Positions 24,407-38,561 of a stretch of 64,000 bases of DNA are shown one piece after another (positions within the stretch are counted from its first letter, which is position 1; each line of letters starts with the position of its first letter). The DNA comes from Symbiodinium microadriaticum. Lineage: Eukaryota; Sar; Dinophyceae; Suessiales; Symbiodiniaceae. Location of the stretch: assembly GCA_001939145.1 (NCBI GenBank), contig LSRX01000082.1, positions 694,272-758,271 of the forward strand, given 5' to 3'. The notes beneath the pieces are model-generated. The model was not told the DNA's origin. It saw nothing but the letters and a program-made list of their open reading frames with translations, and did not search any database. A program made the translations under genes and the position numbers.

Positions 24407-24614
24407 ACTATCCTTGTCTTTGAACCAATTGAGAACCCCAATACTTCGCTGTTTGGGGAACAAATTGAGAACCCCAATACTTCGCTGTTTGGGGAACACC
24501 AGGTTAAATTGAGATTATGAGGGGAGACAAATCCGGCTAGTCCCCGGTGAGGCGTGTCACACTATGCCTTTCTTTGAACAAATTGAGAACCCCAATACTT
24601 CGCTGTTTGGGGAA
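24407..24614. repeat. 34-bp hairpin repeat, three copies, at the satellite edge
   Basis: Copies at 24427-24460, 24463-24496 and 24581-24614 are nearly identical. Each contains CCCCAA and TTGGGG separated by 11 bases, so it can fold as a short hairpin. The second and third are separated by a partial satellite unit, and both flanking blocks start with GTCACACTAT, which suggests that satellite unit plus hairpin amplified together. Confidence 0.9.
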
Positions 24615-24755
24615 TAAAAACAAATAAAGTCAAGAACAAACAAATAAGGACAAAGTTCGCCAAGTACGTGACACAATGAGGTTTCAGGCCTAAAATGCGT
24701 AAACCCCTGTCAATCTAAGTCCCCGGATTCAGGGTCACCGCAAAGGGTTATGGAT

Positions 24756-25441
24756 TTAGAATGCTTCCAGCGGCTGCTTGTCTCCCATCTTGCGCGCCAG
24801 CGCGGCCGCCTCACGCGCAGGGCGCACGGCAGAAGCCTGGCGCATGACTGTATACATTGACATGTAATGTAGCGGGGCTGCGAAATAAGATTCGGATGGG
24901 AATTTGGGTCGGGACACTCGGACGGGCATGAAGATGAGACTACAGAAATCGCTGAAGAAGGGGAAACCAGGAATCGCCACTTGAGGAAGCGAGTCGCAAG
25001 ACATGCTTCAAGAGCAAACCGAATCGAAAGGGACAGATTTAACATGTACGCTTCCGGACATCGCGTGTCACATGCCTCCCCACAGAGCCCCAAAGATCCA
25101 AATTTCCATAGGGAAGGAACGAACACACCATGCACCGAAGTCAAGCGAGATTCTCGACAATCTTCCCCGAATTGCCACCTCCAAGCCTCGTATTTACTCA
25201 AAACGATTCCTCGGAAGCAGCAGCAGCATGATGAGTGTTCTACTCGTCCTTCTCATTATGACTCCATCCTATGACTCCTCGCGATCGCCGTGTCGTCCTC
25301 GTGCCCTTCGTCATCCTCCCTTTCGTCTGCCTCCTTTGCATCCGTGATCAGTACTGCACCAGATTTGCGAGATCTTGAGATTATGCCTAGTGCCGTGCGA
25401 CTATACTGGTCGCGTAAGCAGTCTTCTGCCCGCCGTAACAT
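24756..25441 (-). CDS. Two-exon gene segment, unknown function
   Basis: 25441-25256 reads LRRAEDCLRDQYSRTALGII then ITDAKEADEREDDEGHEDD, with an acidic tail. 25004-24756 reads SLPQVAIPGFPFFSDFCSLI then MPVRVSRPKFPSESYFAAPL, HYMSMYTVMRQASAVRPARE and ALARKMGDKQPLEAF, about 80 codons ending in a stop that may be the true C terminus. Both are on the minus strand and well formed. No family is recognised. The stop lies only about 140 bases from the satellite region. Confidence 0.55.
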
Positions 25442-26429
25442 TCGTCACATAACAGGCGCTTGCACTTGTTTGTTGTGCTCAACATCCGCAAACACCATTC
25501 CAAGCAAGGATCGCAATTCAATGCAGGACTAGGTTTAGCATCGTGCGAGCAGTCCCCATGGATGTGGCCCAGTAAGCATCGGTTGGCACTTCAGTGCTGA
25601 CCGGGATGAGGTAACTTCCAGCGCGCGGAGTGGTCGGGGCGCTGGACTGTCGGGGCTACGGCGGCCAACAAATGCAATTTCATATCCAATGTGTGACCCA
25701 TGTTTGCCGCAACTTTCTGCTCGCATGCCGGCAAAGGGGCTTCATCTTCCACCAGATGACTTGCTGTGACCTAGTATTAATGACGGCCAGCTACAGACCT
25801 CACCACTATACAGAGGCTTCTTTCCACACGTTTCCACACGTCCGTCTCCACTTCTTTCACCAGACAGCCGGAAAAACAGGCCACCCGTCATGCACCAGAG
25901 ATCAAGCAGAAACCACCAGCCATCGAGGAAAGAACGTGATAGAGGAGTGTGGTGCCCGCAGTTAAAACTGAAGGCTGGTAGCCTTCCCAGACATGTCTCA
26001 CACGTGATTACCGGCGATACATGAGAACACAGCCACCAGCACCATTGTCAAATTCTCTTGGAGGTAAGAGCCATTCCCATTGGCATGAAGATGTCATCGC
26101 CAGGCACCGAACCTGCCAGGTCATCAACAACAAGGCTACACCAAAAGCTGTCGCCAAGACCGCCAGCAGCTTCCCATTGCTGCACTTCCTGCAGTCAAAT
26201 TGTTACATTTGCGAACCAGAAAGTAGCCGGTTCGTCACTCCAACACATCAGGCGCGTGCCCCGAGGAAAGCAAGGATATCGCTTTAGGCAGAGCAGCACT
26301 GACCTGCCAGTCTCCGCTCGATGCAGGGGATGCGCTCAAGGCCATTCTGTAAACTCGCTCATCTCGCTTTCCTGGAGTGTCTTGTGCAGAAGTTTACAAG
26401 TATGGGCAACGGCTACCAGTAAGTGATTA

Positions 26430-27099
26430 CTTGCTTAGGTGATTCGGTCGGATGCTCATGCTTGCCACTGCAGCCAGGTTTCTCGCACGACCCCACTCCA
26501 AATACGGCTCAGCAAACAGATGGAAAGTATCACGCAGTTCGTTGGTGTCTGGGTGGCTGTTCAATGTCAATTCCCATATTCTTCGCATATTGCTACTGTT
26601 GCATCCCTTCCGGGGATAGCTGCCAGCCTTTGAATCTCGAACGACCAGTCTGTCAGAAAGCAGGCAGTGACCTTGCAGATACACCCCTGTCATGTGCTGG
26701 ACGCAGAAGCTGGAGGACCACCAGCATTCCTTCGCGTCGTCAAGCAACGTCTTGAGCGGCAGCAAGGCATCAGCGACCTCGCGCCGATATGAAATGAAAA
26801 ATGAACCGTAAATCCATACTCCAGCTGGTCGACCAGCGTACGAGAGTGCACCGAGAACGAAACTTTCTGCAGGTACCATGACCGCCGGCTCCCACTGGAG
26901 CAATACTGCATGCCAAGCCCTCAGGGACCCAGCGACTATCTCCACGTCATCGTCGACGAAAGCCAAATACCCAAATCGAAAGCCCTGCTGCAACTCTTGC
27001 CGACACGCTTCAAGTAGCAAAGCATTCCGGCCTTCAGCGTAAGTAGAGCTCGAAACAAACAAGATGCCTTCCTCGCGTCTCCGAAAAGTGGCTAGTACG
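26430..27099 (-). CDS. Glycosyltransferase-like protein, large exon
   Basis: An uninterrupted minus-strand block of about 223 codons, the longest host-like coding exon in the window. It begins after a TTAG acceptor with NVDLVLATFRRREEGILFV, then NALLLEACRQELQQGFRFGY and LAFVDDDVEIVAGSLRAW. The DDD within a small hydrophobic strand, followed by MVPAESFV, is the pattern of a GT-A type nucleotide-sugar binding motif. Further on come GVWIYGSFFISYRREVADAL and FHLFAEPYLEWGR. The end CAA|GTAATC looks like a donor site, so the protein continues in both directions. The glycosyltransferase assignment rests on the DxD-like motif and strand context only; another alpha/beta fold enzyme is possible. Confidence 0.5.
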
Positions 27100-27349
27100 A
27101 GGTCAACATTTGTCGTCTAATATGTTGAAGGAGGTTTGGACTCCTCAGACCACCCGCAGGACTTTGGATGCAATAAGCCAAATGATCCTCTGCTGTCTGC
27201 AATCGTGCAGACCACTCACAGTACGCGTCCATCGCGACCACGGACGGGAACAAGAAGCTGATGACCCGCATCGCACCCTAGTGTGGCACCGACATGGCCG
27301 TAAGCCTGCCTGTTGGATTTGCACTTCCTGCGGCTGTGTCTGTGATCAG

Positions 27350-27840
27350 GTTTCTGCTTGGGACAGTCCATCTACATCCTTCGTGAGTAAATAGCAAGAA
27401 GCACTGGCGACTTGAGCCGCAAAAACCTGCACGGCCCGTTGCCAGCCTGGCAGAGAACGGATTTGCAAGCGGGTCTGCTTCGACAGCTGTGACCAGGTCC
27501 GATCCTTCAAATGTCCTGTCCCCATCTGTCCCGGCCGCGGCCGACTAGAAATATCGCTGTTTGCAGCTGCATTTGGGGTTTTGTCGGCGGTAGTGCTAAC
27601 ATGAGACATCTTATCGCGCTGCGCTTCTATGCAAATGAGTCCAGGGGAAGGCCATGCCTCCCTCTGCATGATGTGAAGAATGGCGTCTTCGTCTGCCATC
27701 TCCTGAGTTCGAACTGAGCTAGCGAGTGAGCTTCACTGTAGATAGAGCCCATGACCTGGCTGCGCTTGATGATGCTGTTCAGCGTGGCTTGGGCCACCAA
27801 GTTCAGCATCTCGACCTCCCGACAAACCCCGAACGACATC
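27350..27840 (-). CDS. Exons upstream of the glycosyltransferase-like exon
   Basis: 27845-27705 reads FGVCREVEMLNLVAQATLNS then IIKRSQVMGSIYSEAHSLAQ. 27699-27350 reads MADEDAILHIMQREAWPSPG, ICIEAQRDKMSHVSTTADK and LSKQTRLQIRSLPGWQRAVQ then VFAAQVASASCYLLTKD, 115 codons. A CTCAG precedes the second block, so it may be an internal exon or start at the ATG at 27699. Same strand and 250 bases upstream of the glycosyltransferase-like exon, so it may be part of that gene. No domain is recognised. Confidence 0.5.
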
Positions 27841-28095
27841 GGCACAGAAGGGACTGTCCACTCTGCCCCCTGATGCTCCCAAGTCTGTCTTGGGCACCTC
27901 CGCTTTCATGTCGCCGGAGGCCCGCGCCAGGGTCAAAGCCTAAAGGGGAACGACAGCTACCAACATCCTTTATGGCACCACCGTTTCAGCGCTCAGCAGA
28001 CCTGGGCCTGCAGTGGAAGTTTCGGAAGTGAAGGAAAGGACCCTAATACAGACCCTGAAGCGAAAGAAGAGTTCTTATTCTGTGGACCCGTACCA

Positions 28096-29725
28096 CTAGA
28101 GGAGACCCCTTTCGTCGTAAAACTCCCAGGTGGACTTGCGCAAAGACACAAGCCGAACACAGACGGCCTCGGACTTCCAGAGCTCAGAAAGCAAATCCTG
28201 AGACTGCTGCCTCGTTCGCAGAATGAACCGCCTGGCGTTCATGTATGAACTGAGTCGACAGGGGTGACTTAGTAAGAAGAGATCCATGCGCCGATGGCCT
28301 CGTCATCGCAGCTCTGCGCCACGAAGAGCGTGGTACTGCTCCTGAGACCCCGAGCTCTCGAGCAGGCTACGCTTCGCTACCCTTCAGAGGAGGCCCGCAC
28401 TTCTTCGCGTAAGCCTTGCAAAGAGGCGGAAGTCCAAGTTCGCAGGCATGGGGACTTAAGGGACTCGATGCGCCTGTGAACGTTTGTCGCCCACTTGCTG
28501 GTAGAGGGTCTGGGTGGTGCGGCAGGCTTTCAGAGCATCGGCCTGTCCAGGATAGGCCAGGTGCGGTGTCTGCCAGAGGGAGTAGCCCTTAACGATTATA
28601 AGCTCTTACAGCAGTCTTCCATTGGGGCCTTCTCGCCCATGTTCTTCTGGACCTCTGACACGACGCTCCAGCTGAGGCCCTGTTCGCAGTGCTCTTCTGC
28701 ATTCTAGGGCCCGCAAATTTCTCTGGCGAATTTGACAAAGAGTCCAGCAGAGCAAAACAGATGCTCGAGAGTTGATGCCTCACCCTTCTTGTCCCCAATC
28801 TGTTGAAATATCACCTGCAACCGAGGCGGGCAAGTTGCTCAGCGCTGCACCCGGCCACCCCACCTCCACCCCCCGTTCCCACCTGGGCTTCTTGCGCCAG
28901 GCGCAGCGCTGAATCGAACTGCCCTGCGCCACGGCCGATTCTCAACATTCCCATCATCATGCTCTCAGATCCAGAATATCTCCCAGTGAGAGGCCGCACC
29001 TAAGGTGTGTTGGATCTGCCCTTCCATAAGCATGGCGTTCGCCTGTGCACAGCGGGGTCTAGTTCTGAACTTGAGAGACACTGTGGTGATTCTAGGTCTA
29101 CAGCTGCCCAGTTCTCAGCACGAGCTCCACTTGCGACAAGCTAAGCCCACAGCCCCGGCCTCTCGGGAGCGCTTGCCAATCTCCTTCGTCAGTCGTCGGA
29201 TCTCCTGGGAAACCTGCACACAGCGAAAATATCCGAAATTCAGACACAAGCGTAAGCGTTCTAACTGCTCAAGCCCCCTCCCGCAGCCGCAGCTCCTCCA
29301 GAGAAGCGCGGCTGTCGCCCTGGTGACCAGAAAGAAAGGCTTTCGCGGGTTCAGTGATTCTCAGGTCCTTACTAGTAGGTCTCCAGACATCCGACCTGCC
29401 TTGGCCATGAGGATCTCAAGAGCTGTCCTGCCGTGGCTTGCGGTTAGTCGCAGTTTCAAGGTTTCTGAGGCACCTTGTCGTTTCAGATGCAGGCATGTTA
29501 TAGACACCTGTTATCGCAGCATGCTTGTCTTCACCCTGCAGCTTCCACCATGTTTATTCTGTCAGCATGACATCAAACTGCCGCCCGCTGAACCCCCTTC
29601 CATCCGCCATCTTCGCCAAGGCTCTGAAGGATTGTAGCCCTCTCAGCATGCTCGCCCATGTCATCCAGTATGGTGGAACTCTCTGTGACCTTTGTCAAAG
29701 CCTCCTCGTGAAGACGAAGCCTTAG
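28096..29725 (-). CDS. Multi-exon gene segment, unknown function
   Basis: Five minus-strand coding blocks: about 29725-29630 (EEALTKVTESSTILDDMGEH then AERATILQS), 29225-29145 (VQVSQEIRRLTKEIGKRSRE), 28999-28815 (RPLTGRYSGSESMMMGML, later FDSALRLAQEAQVGTGG), 28800-28707 (GDKKGEASTLEHLFCSAGLF then VKFAREICG, preceded by TTTCAACAG) and 28250-28096 (NARRFILRTRQQSQDLLSEL then WKSEAVCVRLVSLRKSTWE). The first two are strongly helical. No family is recognised; gene borders are unknown. Confidence 0.5.
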
Positions 29726-30420
29726 CAATTCGACATCTGAGCTGCGCAAAACGAGTGATTGCTTGAAGATGCCGGGGAGATGCTCTCACCAGTAGTGTGA
29801 ACGACGATACGTCTGCGATCCATGCCTATTCAGAATCTAGAAGGACGCATGATTGCATGAGTCTCTTACAAGTTAGATTCAGGTAGATGCTGTCGTGGGA
29901 CCTCAAGCAAGCCTGAGCTGCACTGTGCAGTGTCGTCGCCTCCCACTTCTTGTCCTGAGCCACATGTCAGAGGCTCTTCTCTCCGACAAAACATAAAGGA
30001 CATGCCCTTGCCCTTGCCTCTGCCTTGCCTGCTTGCTAGGGGGAGGGAGCGCTTCCCGCCTCAAGGCCCACCCACAAACGCGAGACAGTTCAGTCGGGTC
30101 CCCTCCCCCTTCCCCCTGTTTTGGTCACTCTCTGCTCGCTCTCCCCTCTCGCTCTCTCTCTGGACGGCAAGTCCTCCAACCTCTGGCAGATCTCGTACGC
30201 TTGCACGCTGAGCTCCCGCGCCTTTCAAGGTCTCTCTTCGGAAGAGGTTTCAGGCTCAAGCTTCAAGCGACCGGCCCATGAAAGGCGTGGACCCCGTTAG
30301 TCTGGCCTCCTGAAGATCGCCGCCTCAAGCGGAAAGGAGGCTTTGGATGTGGGGGCAGGGGTGGAGCTTCTGTGTGGAAGGATTTCAACGGAAATTCGGG
30401 TTTGCGATCCACGTGCCAGG
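29725..30420. other. No confident gene
   Basis: 30030-30200 is pyrimidine-rich (CTCTC and CCCC runs). No reading frame is consistently protein-like; treated as intron or spacer. Confidence 0.4.
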
Positions 30421-30429
30421 TCGCATCAC

Positions 30430-32352
30430 AAGCTCATGCATCCCGAAGTGGCGTAGCATTCAGTTTCAGCTAGCAGATGGCTCATCAGCCGGCTGATCAA
30501 ACAGCCAGGCCCGGACTGGATGTCATGGCATCTTGGCCGTCGGCGTCCGTCCGCCCCACTACCGAAGTCAAAACTTGCGTGGTTTGCGAAGTTGTAAAAA
30601 AGCATAAGCTCTGCCAGTGCCATCTATGTTGTGAAGGCGAAGATCTGTCGTGTCCATTCCGAGGTTTGGCATCCACGACATGTCCAGCACTGCGCACTCA
30701 AGACATGCTGGGTTCAAGTCGCATGTATTTTCCTTCATCCTTCATCGTGCATCAGAATTCCATCTGGAATGCCTACAGAAACAGTCTTCAAGTTCGACAA
30801 GACAAGAGGACCAGTCTGGGATCACCACTCTCAAAAGAGGCATCTGCGTCCAGGTGTACAGCAACCTGAGCACCACATCCAGGATCAAGTTGAGGAGCTT
30901 CCGAATTGCTTAGAATGGAGAATGCCCTGCTACGACTGCGACGCTTGGGGGGGAAGGGTTGGTCACTCCTGCAGCACCCAACGCTTCGACACGACTTCCA
31001 TGATGTTGCTGGGGGCTGGTCCGGTGGCACTAACAGTCACTAACAGCCACTCTCACTAGACAACTCACATTTGCAGATGGCTCCAAAGATAAAGGAAAGC
31101 GCAAAGGCAGGGGTCAGAGAGAAGCAGGGCCGCTCCTTCTGATAAGTGCATTGTTGGCTGCTACAGCTTCTTCATTGTGCGATGTGAGTGCTAGACGTTT
31201 TGCTGTACTTTCCAGACCTCGTGTAAGCCGAGTTCACAACCTGGTCTCGTCACGTGGTTTGGAAATTCCGTAGTCCGCCCTTATTGGCATGCTTCAACCG
31301 ATGGCAGGTTCATTCCGACATGTCTACCCTCTCCTGTGGCTAAAGCCATCTTCTGCTTTCGCAAAGTGTTCCCGATGCCAGAAAACAGGTGCCCCGTTGA
31401 TTGATTCGATTATTCTGCTTCTTGGAAAGATGCCGCCAGATTTGCATCGGGTGGTATATGGAAACATTGCAAGCTTTGTCAGCGAACATTCTGGCAAGCA
31501 GTCTCCCTGAAGAGCTACCATGAATGAAACTTAGGAACACAGCTGCCAAGCACAAAAGGCTGTAGTGTTTGCGGCTTCAGCATCTCTGCTCCTCTGCTTG
31601 GCTTATTTAGCTTCGCATTACAACCGCTCTCAATCCTCCTCATTGTGTTGACATCCCGAAACTTCCGACCGGCCAAGCAGCTAACGTTTCCAGAGCAAGA
31701 ACCTGCGGCTCGTCAGTGGTACCATTTATGCGGAAGCTTGCTACTGGCTGCAAAACATGTCGTATATTGGGAGAACCTCCTTCGAGTCCTGGACCCCCAA
31801 AGGACATGTACGACAGGGATAAACAGGATGGAAGCATAATCTTTCTCTGCTTCGACACCGCAGGGTCCTCACCAAATCCCTGCAAACGGCTGTCAAGCAA
31901 CGACTGAAAATCCTTGCGAGACATCTCTTTGGCCAGAACAATCGTCTCCTAAGCCGAAACCCTTCAGCAGCAAATGCGGACCTCGCATCGGCGATCGCCC
32001 TTGGAGCGAGCTTCGTCGACAGCTTCCTGCCAAGGACACCGATTTCAGCTGAGGACGTGCGCATGGGGGTCACAGATACGGCTTTGCGGGTTCACGACCT
32101 TCATGCATAGTTGTGAAGCTTCTATTCGACCAGGAACCATGAAAGCCCAGGTCTCTCCTTGCAGACCTTGGCATGAGCCCACAAGCATGTCTGCCGCCGA
32201 CAGATCCCTTCTTCGAAAGTTTCAGGAACGATCGCCTCCCACCCCACCACCCCAGTTTGTCTGGTCCCGTGCGATGCGCAAGGCACCCTTGACGTCTGCC
32301 GCGCCAACCTTGGCCAGGGGTTCGTTGACAGCATCTGCTCAAGCTTGGGCAT
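30430..32352 (-). CDS. Multi-exon gene segment, unknown function, abutting the GCAC tract
   Basis: Minus-strand blocks in order: 32352-32122 (MPKLEQMLSTNPWPRLARQT, then GTRQTGVVGWEAIVPETFEE), about 32065-31970 (SSAEIGVLGRKLSTKLAPRA then IADARSAFAAEGF), 31955-31640 (ETIVLAKEMSRKDFQSLLDS, then RLQGFGEDPAVSKQRKIML and NIRHVLQPVASFRINGTTDE), and 30623-30430 (MALAELMLFYNFANHASFDF, later LISRLMSHLLAETECYATSG). A block at 31521-31324 is protein-like on both strands. No family is recognised. The first block starts only 100 bases from the giant GCAC repeat, so the gene may carry that repeat in an intron. Confidence 0.5.
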
Positions 32353-32452
32353 GGTTTATCCAGTTGCAGGCCGCACGACGTCATCCTGCCGTGCGCACAC
32401 CTTCACCCCCACACTATTCCTGCTCGACCGCGCTCGCAGACATTGACAAGCA

Positions 32453-35404
<2,952 letters not shown>

Positions 35405-35409
35405 TCGCT

Positions 35410-35690
35410 TCTTAAGTCCTCTTCCTCAGGGCTTAGGGGGTTGGTCAGACTCCCTGGCCATTAAAGGCCCCCAGTACTTGGGGTATTTTTTGAGGGAGTG
35501 TGAAAATGGAAAGTGGCTTCATGTCCCCCTACACACACACACACACACTCTCTCTCTCTCTCTTGCTTGCTTGCTTGCTTGCTTGCTCGGCGTTTGGGGG
35601 CATGGGGGAGACCCCAGCACCCCTGCGCGCAAGCGCTACGCCAGTGTCCTGTGTCTTTGCAGTCGGTGTGAAACGTATGTGAAACGTTGA
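35410..35690. repeat. Dispersed repeat block plus (CA)(CT)(TTGC) microsatellite module
   Basis: 35410-35503 matches 54568-54653 (shared GGCCNTTAAAGGCCCC palindrome and TTGGGGTAT/TTGGGGTGT context). It is followed at 35529-35588 by CA, CT and TTGC runs, then GGGGGAGACCCC and GCGCGCAAGCGC. The same ordered parts recur at 50.9, 51.0, 53.2 and 55.8 kb. Confidence 0.8.
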
Positions 35691-36288
35691 AGGAGCAGCA
35701 CAGCGGCAGAATGGCGGTTGTCCCCTTTGCACTCCCTAGACAACCCCTGCAATCCCTGCCAACAACAACTATCCCTTGCTTGTGGGGAAACTCCCCGCCT
35801 GGTCCTTTGCAACTGCTCCCGCCTCCTAACTGTGCTGTAGCTGCACGGGCACCTATCGTCGTAGGCGGCCGTTCTCGGTACTGTGTACCGTTGAAGCCCC
35901 CGAGGTTCCCGAGAAACACAGTTACAGGAAAGCCGTACTCTCTAGGCACAAAAGGAACAGAAGGGCACTTTGTGGTAACCTCAGGTGGCTTGAGTTCAGT
36001 TGCTACAACTGCTCGGGTTTGTGGTTAACATGTGGAGGTGTGTGCAGGCACGGGTCCCCTTGGGAAAGCACGTAAAGGGACAAGGTAAAGACATAGGGGA
36101 ACATCACTGGGGAGGTCCCCGTGCCGATGGCGGTGGTGCTGTGGCTGAGCCGGGTGCCTGTGGGTTAGGAAGCACGAAGGGCAGGAAACGGGGTGCAAAG
36201 GGAACGTCACACACGCAGGCCCCGGCTCTTTTGGATGCTGGTGAAAGGGTCTGTGGTTCCTATTGACGCTAGGGCTGCTCTCCCCTCT

Positions 36289-38068
36289 TCAGGTTCTCCT
36301 CTTCCAGTCCGCTCCGCTCGGGTAAAAGTAGCCTGGTTCAAGTCCCATGCGTCGGCGTAGGCGTCGCCATTGGCGCCATTCCGCTCTTGCGCGGCGGTTG
36401 CGCTCAGTGCGGGTCTCTTCCACAGGCGAAGCCTCTCTGTTTGTGTAGCCGTTCGGAGGCCTTGGTGGCGGTGTGCCTTCTGGTTCCGCCGGTCGTCTGG
36501 AGCCCCATGTGCAGCGGGGCGGTTCTGATATGTCATGGTTGGCTGTATCCACGTTGTTCGTCTCGTCGGCCTCATCGTGACTGTCACGGCTCCAGTCAGG
36601 CTCCTCAGTTTCGTCCGTGGCGGTCCCCGGTGGATCTCCACTAGCTTCTTGGGGATGGTCATGGGCCTCGCCGGTTGGGTAGGCATCCTCGAAGACGTCC
36701 TGGTCTGGGTGCAGTCCCCTGTGTTGAGGCGCTCGCCCGCCTGGTGGGACTAGTAGGGCGGGCCGTGGTTGAGCGTCTGGCGCCGGCTCCAGCGCAGGCA
36801 GGTAGTCGTTGTAGTTGTTGTGGGTCTCCAGCGTCGTCTTGGTGGGCACCAGGTGGTCGTGCGTCCCCTTGGCCTCGTGCTCCGAGCCCGGTGGTGCTGC
36901 CTTCTGGTAGTAGACGTCGTCGCCGTGCTTCGCAGGTGCATGTGTCGCCTGTGGGATGGCGCGGGCTGCGCCAGCAGCAAGGGGGGACAGTCCCCGCAGG
37001 GCTCCTCTGGTTGGAGCAGTCGTGTTGGTAGTGCTGGTCTGGAGGTCTTGTCTGCTGCTCTTGCTGTTGTGGTGCTCTCGTGTCACATCGGGGGCCTCGG
37101 GTGGTGGGGGCTGTGCGGCTGGCGGTTGTGCTGTGGTGGGCTGCGCGATAGGTGTCTTTTGAGCGCGATCTGCTTGCTCCCCTTGGCTCTTGCTCTTCCG
37201 GGGCTTCTGCTGGTTGTTGTGGATGCCGGGCACGTAGTCGAGGATGGAGCTCCAAGCCTCTGGTTCGAACTCCTCATCTTGTGGGCCCCAGGGTCCTGGT
37301 GACACGGGCTGGGCCAGACCTTGAGGGGTTCTTTCGTGCTGGGTCCCCGTAGTCGCCGGCAGGGGTGGTTGTTCTCGGCAGGGTGGCTGAGTTACACTGT
37401 CTGAGCTGCTGCTGCTCGATGAGGAGCTGTGTGACTGGGGCTGTCGCGGTCTTGGAGGGCTTTGCTTCGTTCGTCCCCTGGTAGTAGAGGTCGTAGCGTT
37501 CTTCCGGTGGATCGTGTTGTAAACGCCTTCGTTGATCCCCTGGTAGTAGAGGTGGTCGGCTTTCTTTCGGTGGGTCGTGCTGTAGGTGCCGTCGGCGTTG
37601 CTCGGTGACGGCGAAGGTAGGCAAGGGCTTCTCCCCCATTGCGGACTGTGGAGCCGTGCAAGGCACAGGCAGGATCTGAGCGGTCGTGCCCGCCGTGCCA
37701 GCTGGGGCCTTGGATGCATCTCCGGCATTTCGGCCCTTCTGTTGTGGATGACATTCTCCCCGGTGAGCCCCAGGTCGCCGAGGTCGGTGTAGGTATCACG
37801 AACGTGCCGTTGGAGGTCAGGTCGGCGCCCCGTTCTCCAAAGCTGCTCTTAGATAACTCTACCTCACTTGGAGCCGAGAGGCGGCTTGCCATGCTTGAAG
37901 GGGCATGAGGTGTCCCCGTTCGGTACTTTTGCTTAGCTCGACCTGAAGGGGCAAGTGAGGAACAGGGCCCCGCTCGACGCTCAAGTTCGGCTAACTTTTC
38001 CTCTAAGGCAAACACTCTGCTCTGGAGAAGTTCGGTCCCCGCTACAGTCTGACCCAAGGATCTCTCTA

Positions 38069-38113
<45 letters not shown>

Positions 38114-38156
38114 GGGAGGTGGTGGGATTCCTAGGCCTAAACCCAGTCCTACCCAC
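36289..38156 (-). mobile_element. Gag-like mobile-element ORFs, Pro/Thr-rich with Cys/His motif (element A)
   Basis: Two overlapping minus frames. The upstream one (38156-37392, 254 residues) has a coiled-coil-like LLQSRVFALEEKLAELERR at about residues 43-61 and a Cys/His cluster, CRRCIQGPSWHGGHD then RSDPACALHG. The downstream one (37728-36289, 479 residues) is rich in Pro, Thr, Gln and Ser, with repeated YYQG units, an acidic stretch DEEFEPEAWSSILDYV and a basic C terminus (RTERNRRARAEWRQWRRLRR). The two overlap by 336 bases, so a frameshift (programmed, or decay) or splicing is needed to join them. HDRSDPAC recurs in the element at 51.8-53.0 kb, showing a family. A nucleic-acid-binding structural protein is a guess. 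A GT dinucleotide run (38071-38111) lies near the start. Confidence 0.5.
38071..38111. repeat. GT dinucleotide microsatellite
   Basis: About 20 uninterrupted GT units inside the upstream frame of element A, where they translate as Thr-His repeats on the minus strand. Confidence 0.98.
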
Positions 38157-38159
38157 CCA

Positions 38160-38560
38160 TCAAAGGCCTAACCCACAAAGAAAGGCCGGAAACAGCATAA
38201 GCTGTGGTGCACTCCAGGATCTGTCCAGATCACGGGGTCGGGCGTGAGGCAATCCGCAGAAGCCAGAAGAAGGTCGAGCCTAAACCCCAAACGAAAACCA
38301 TCCCCCAAGAGGCCAAAACCCACGTAAAACCTTGAAAATCAGCACGGAGCCGGCGCACTCACAACGATCTCACAGGGTCGCAAATCTGAAGCATGCCAAG
38401 ATTCAATCACGATGAAGAGTCAGTCAATCAGCACTAAAAGCAGAAGCAAGAAAATGCCGAAGACCAAACCCTAACCGAAAACAACCCACCCCTAAGCCAT
38501 TCCCCTAAGAGAGGCAAAAGGCTCAGCACTGAGTAAGTCGCATTGCACGTACGAAAGCCT
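38160..38560 (-). other. Probable 3' untranslated region of the LINE
   Basis: Downstream of the LINE stop codon on the minus strand. It is A-rich on plus and holds CCTAAACCCCAAAC (about 38281) and AAACCCTAACC (about 38465), similar to the telomere-like motifs elsewhere. No coding frame. The 3' end and any target-site duplication were not located. Confidence 0.4.
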
Positions 38561-38561
38561 C

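Noticed and set aside
22502..24614. Possible CRISPR array
   Set aside because: Units are contiguous near-identical 98-mers with no variable spacers, and the genome is eukaryotic; it is a satellite.
35620..35665. Zinc-knuckle-like CKDTGHWRSAC on the minus strand
   Set aside because: It is the translation of the GC-rich dispersed module, and the first Cys pair of a CCHC knuckle is missing.
36289..36360. tRNA-like GGTTCAAGTCCC string near 36330
   Set aside because: No cloverleaf arms could be paired around it.
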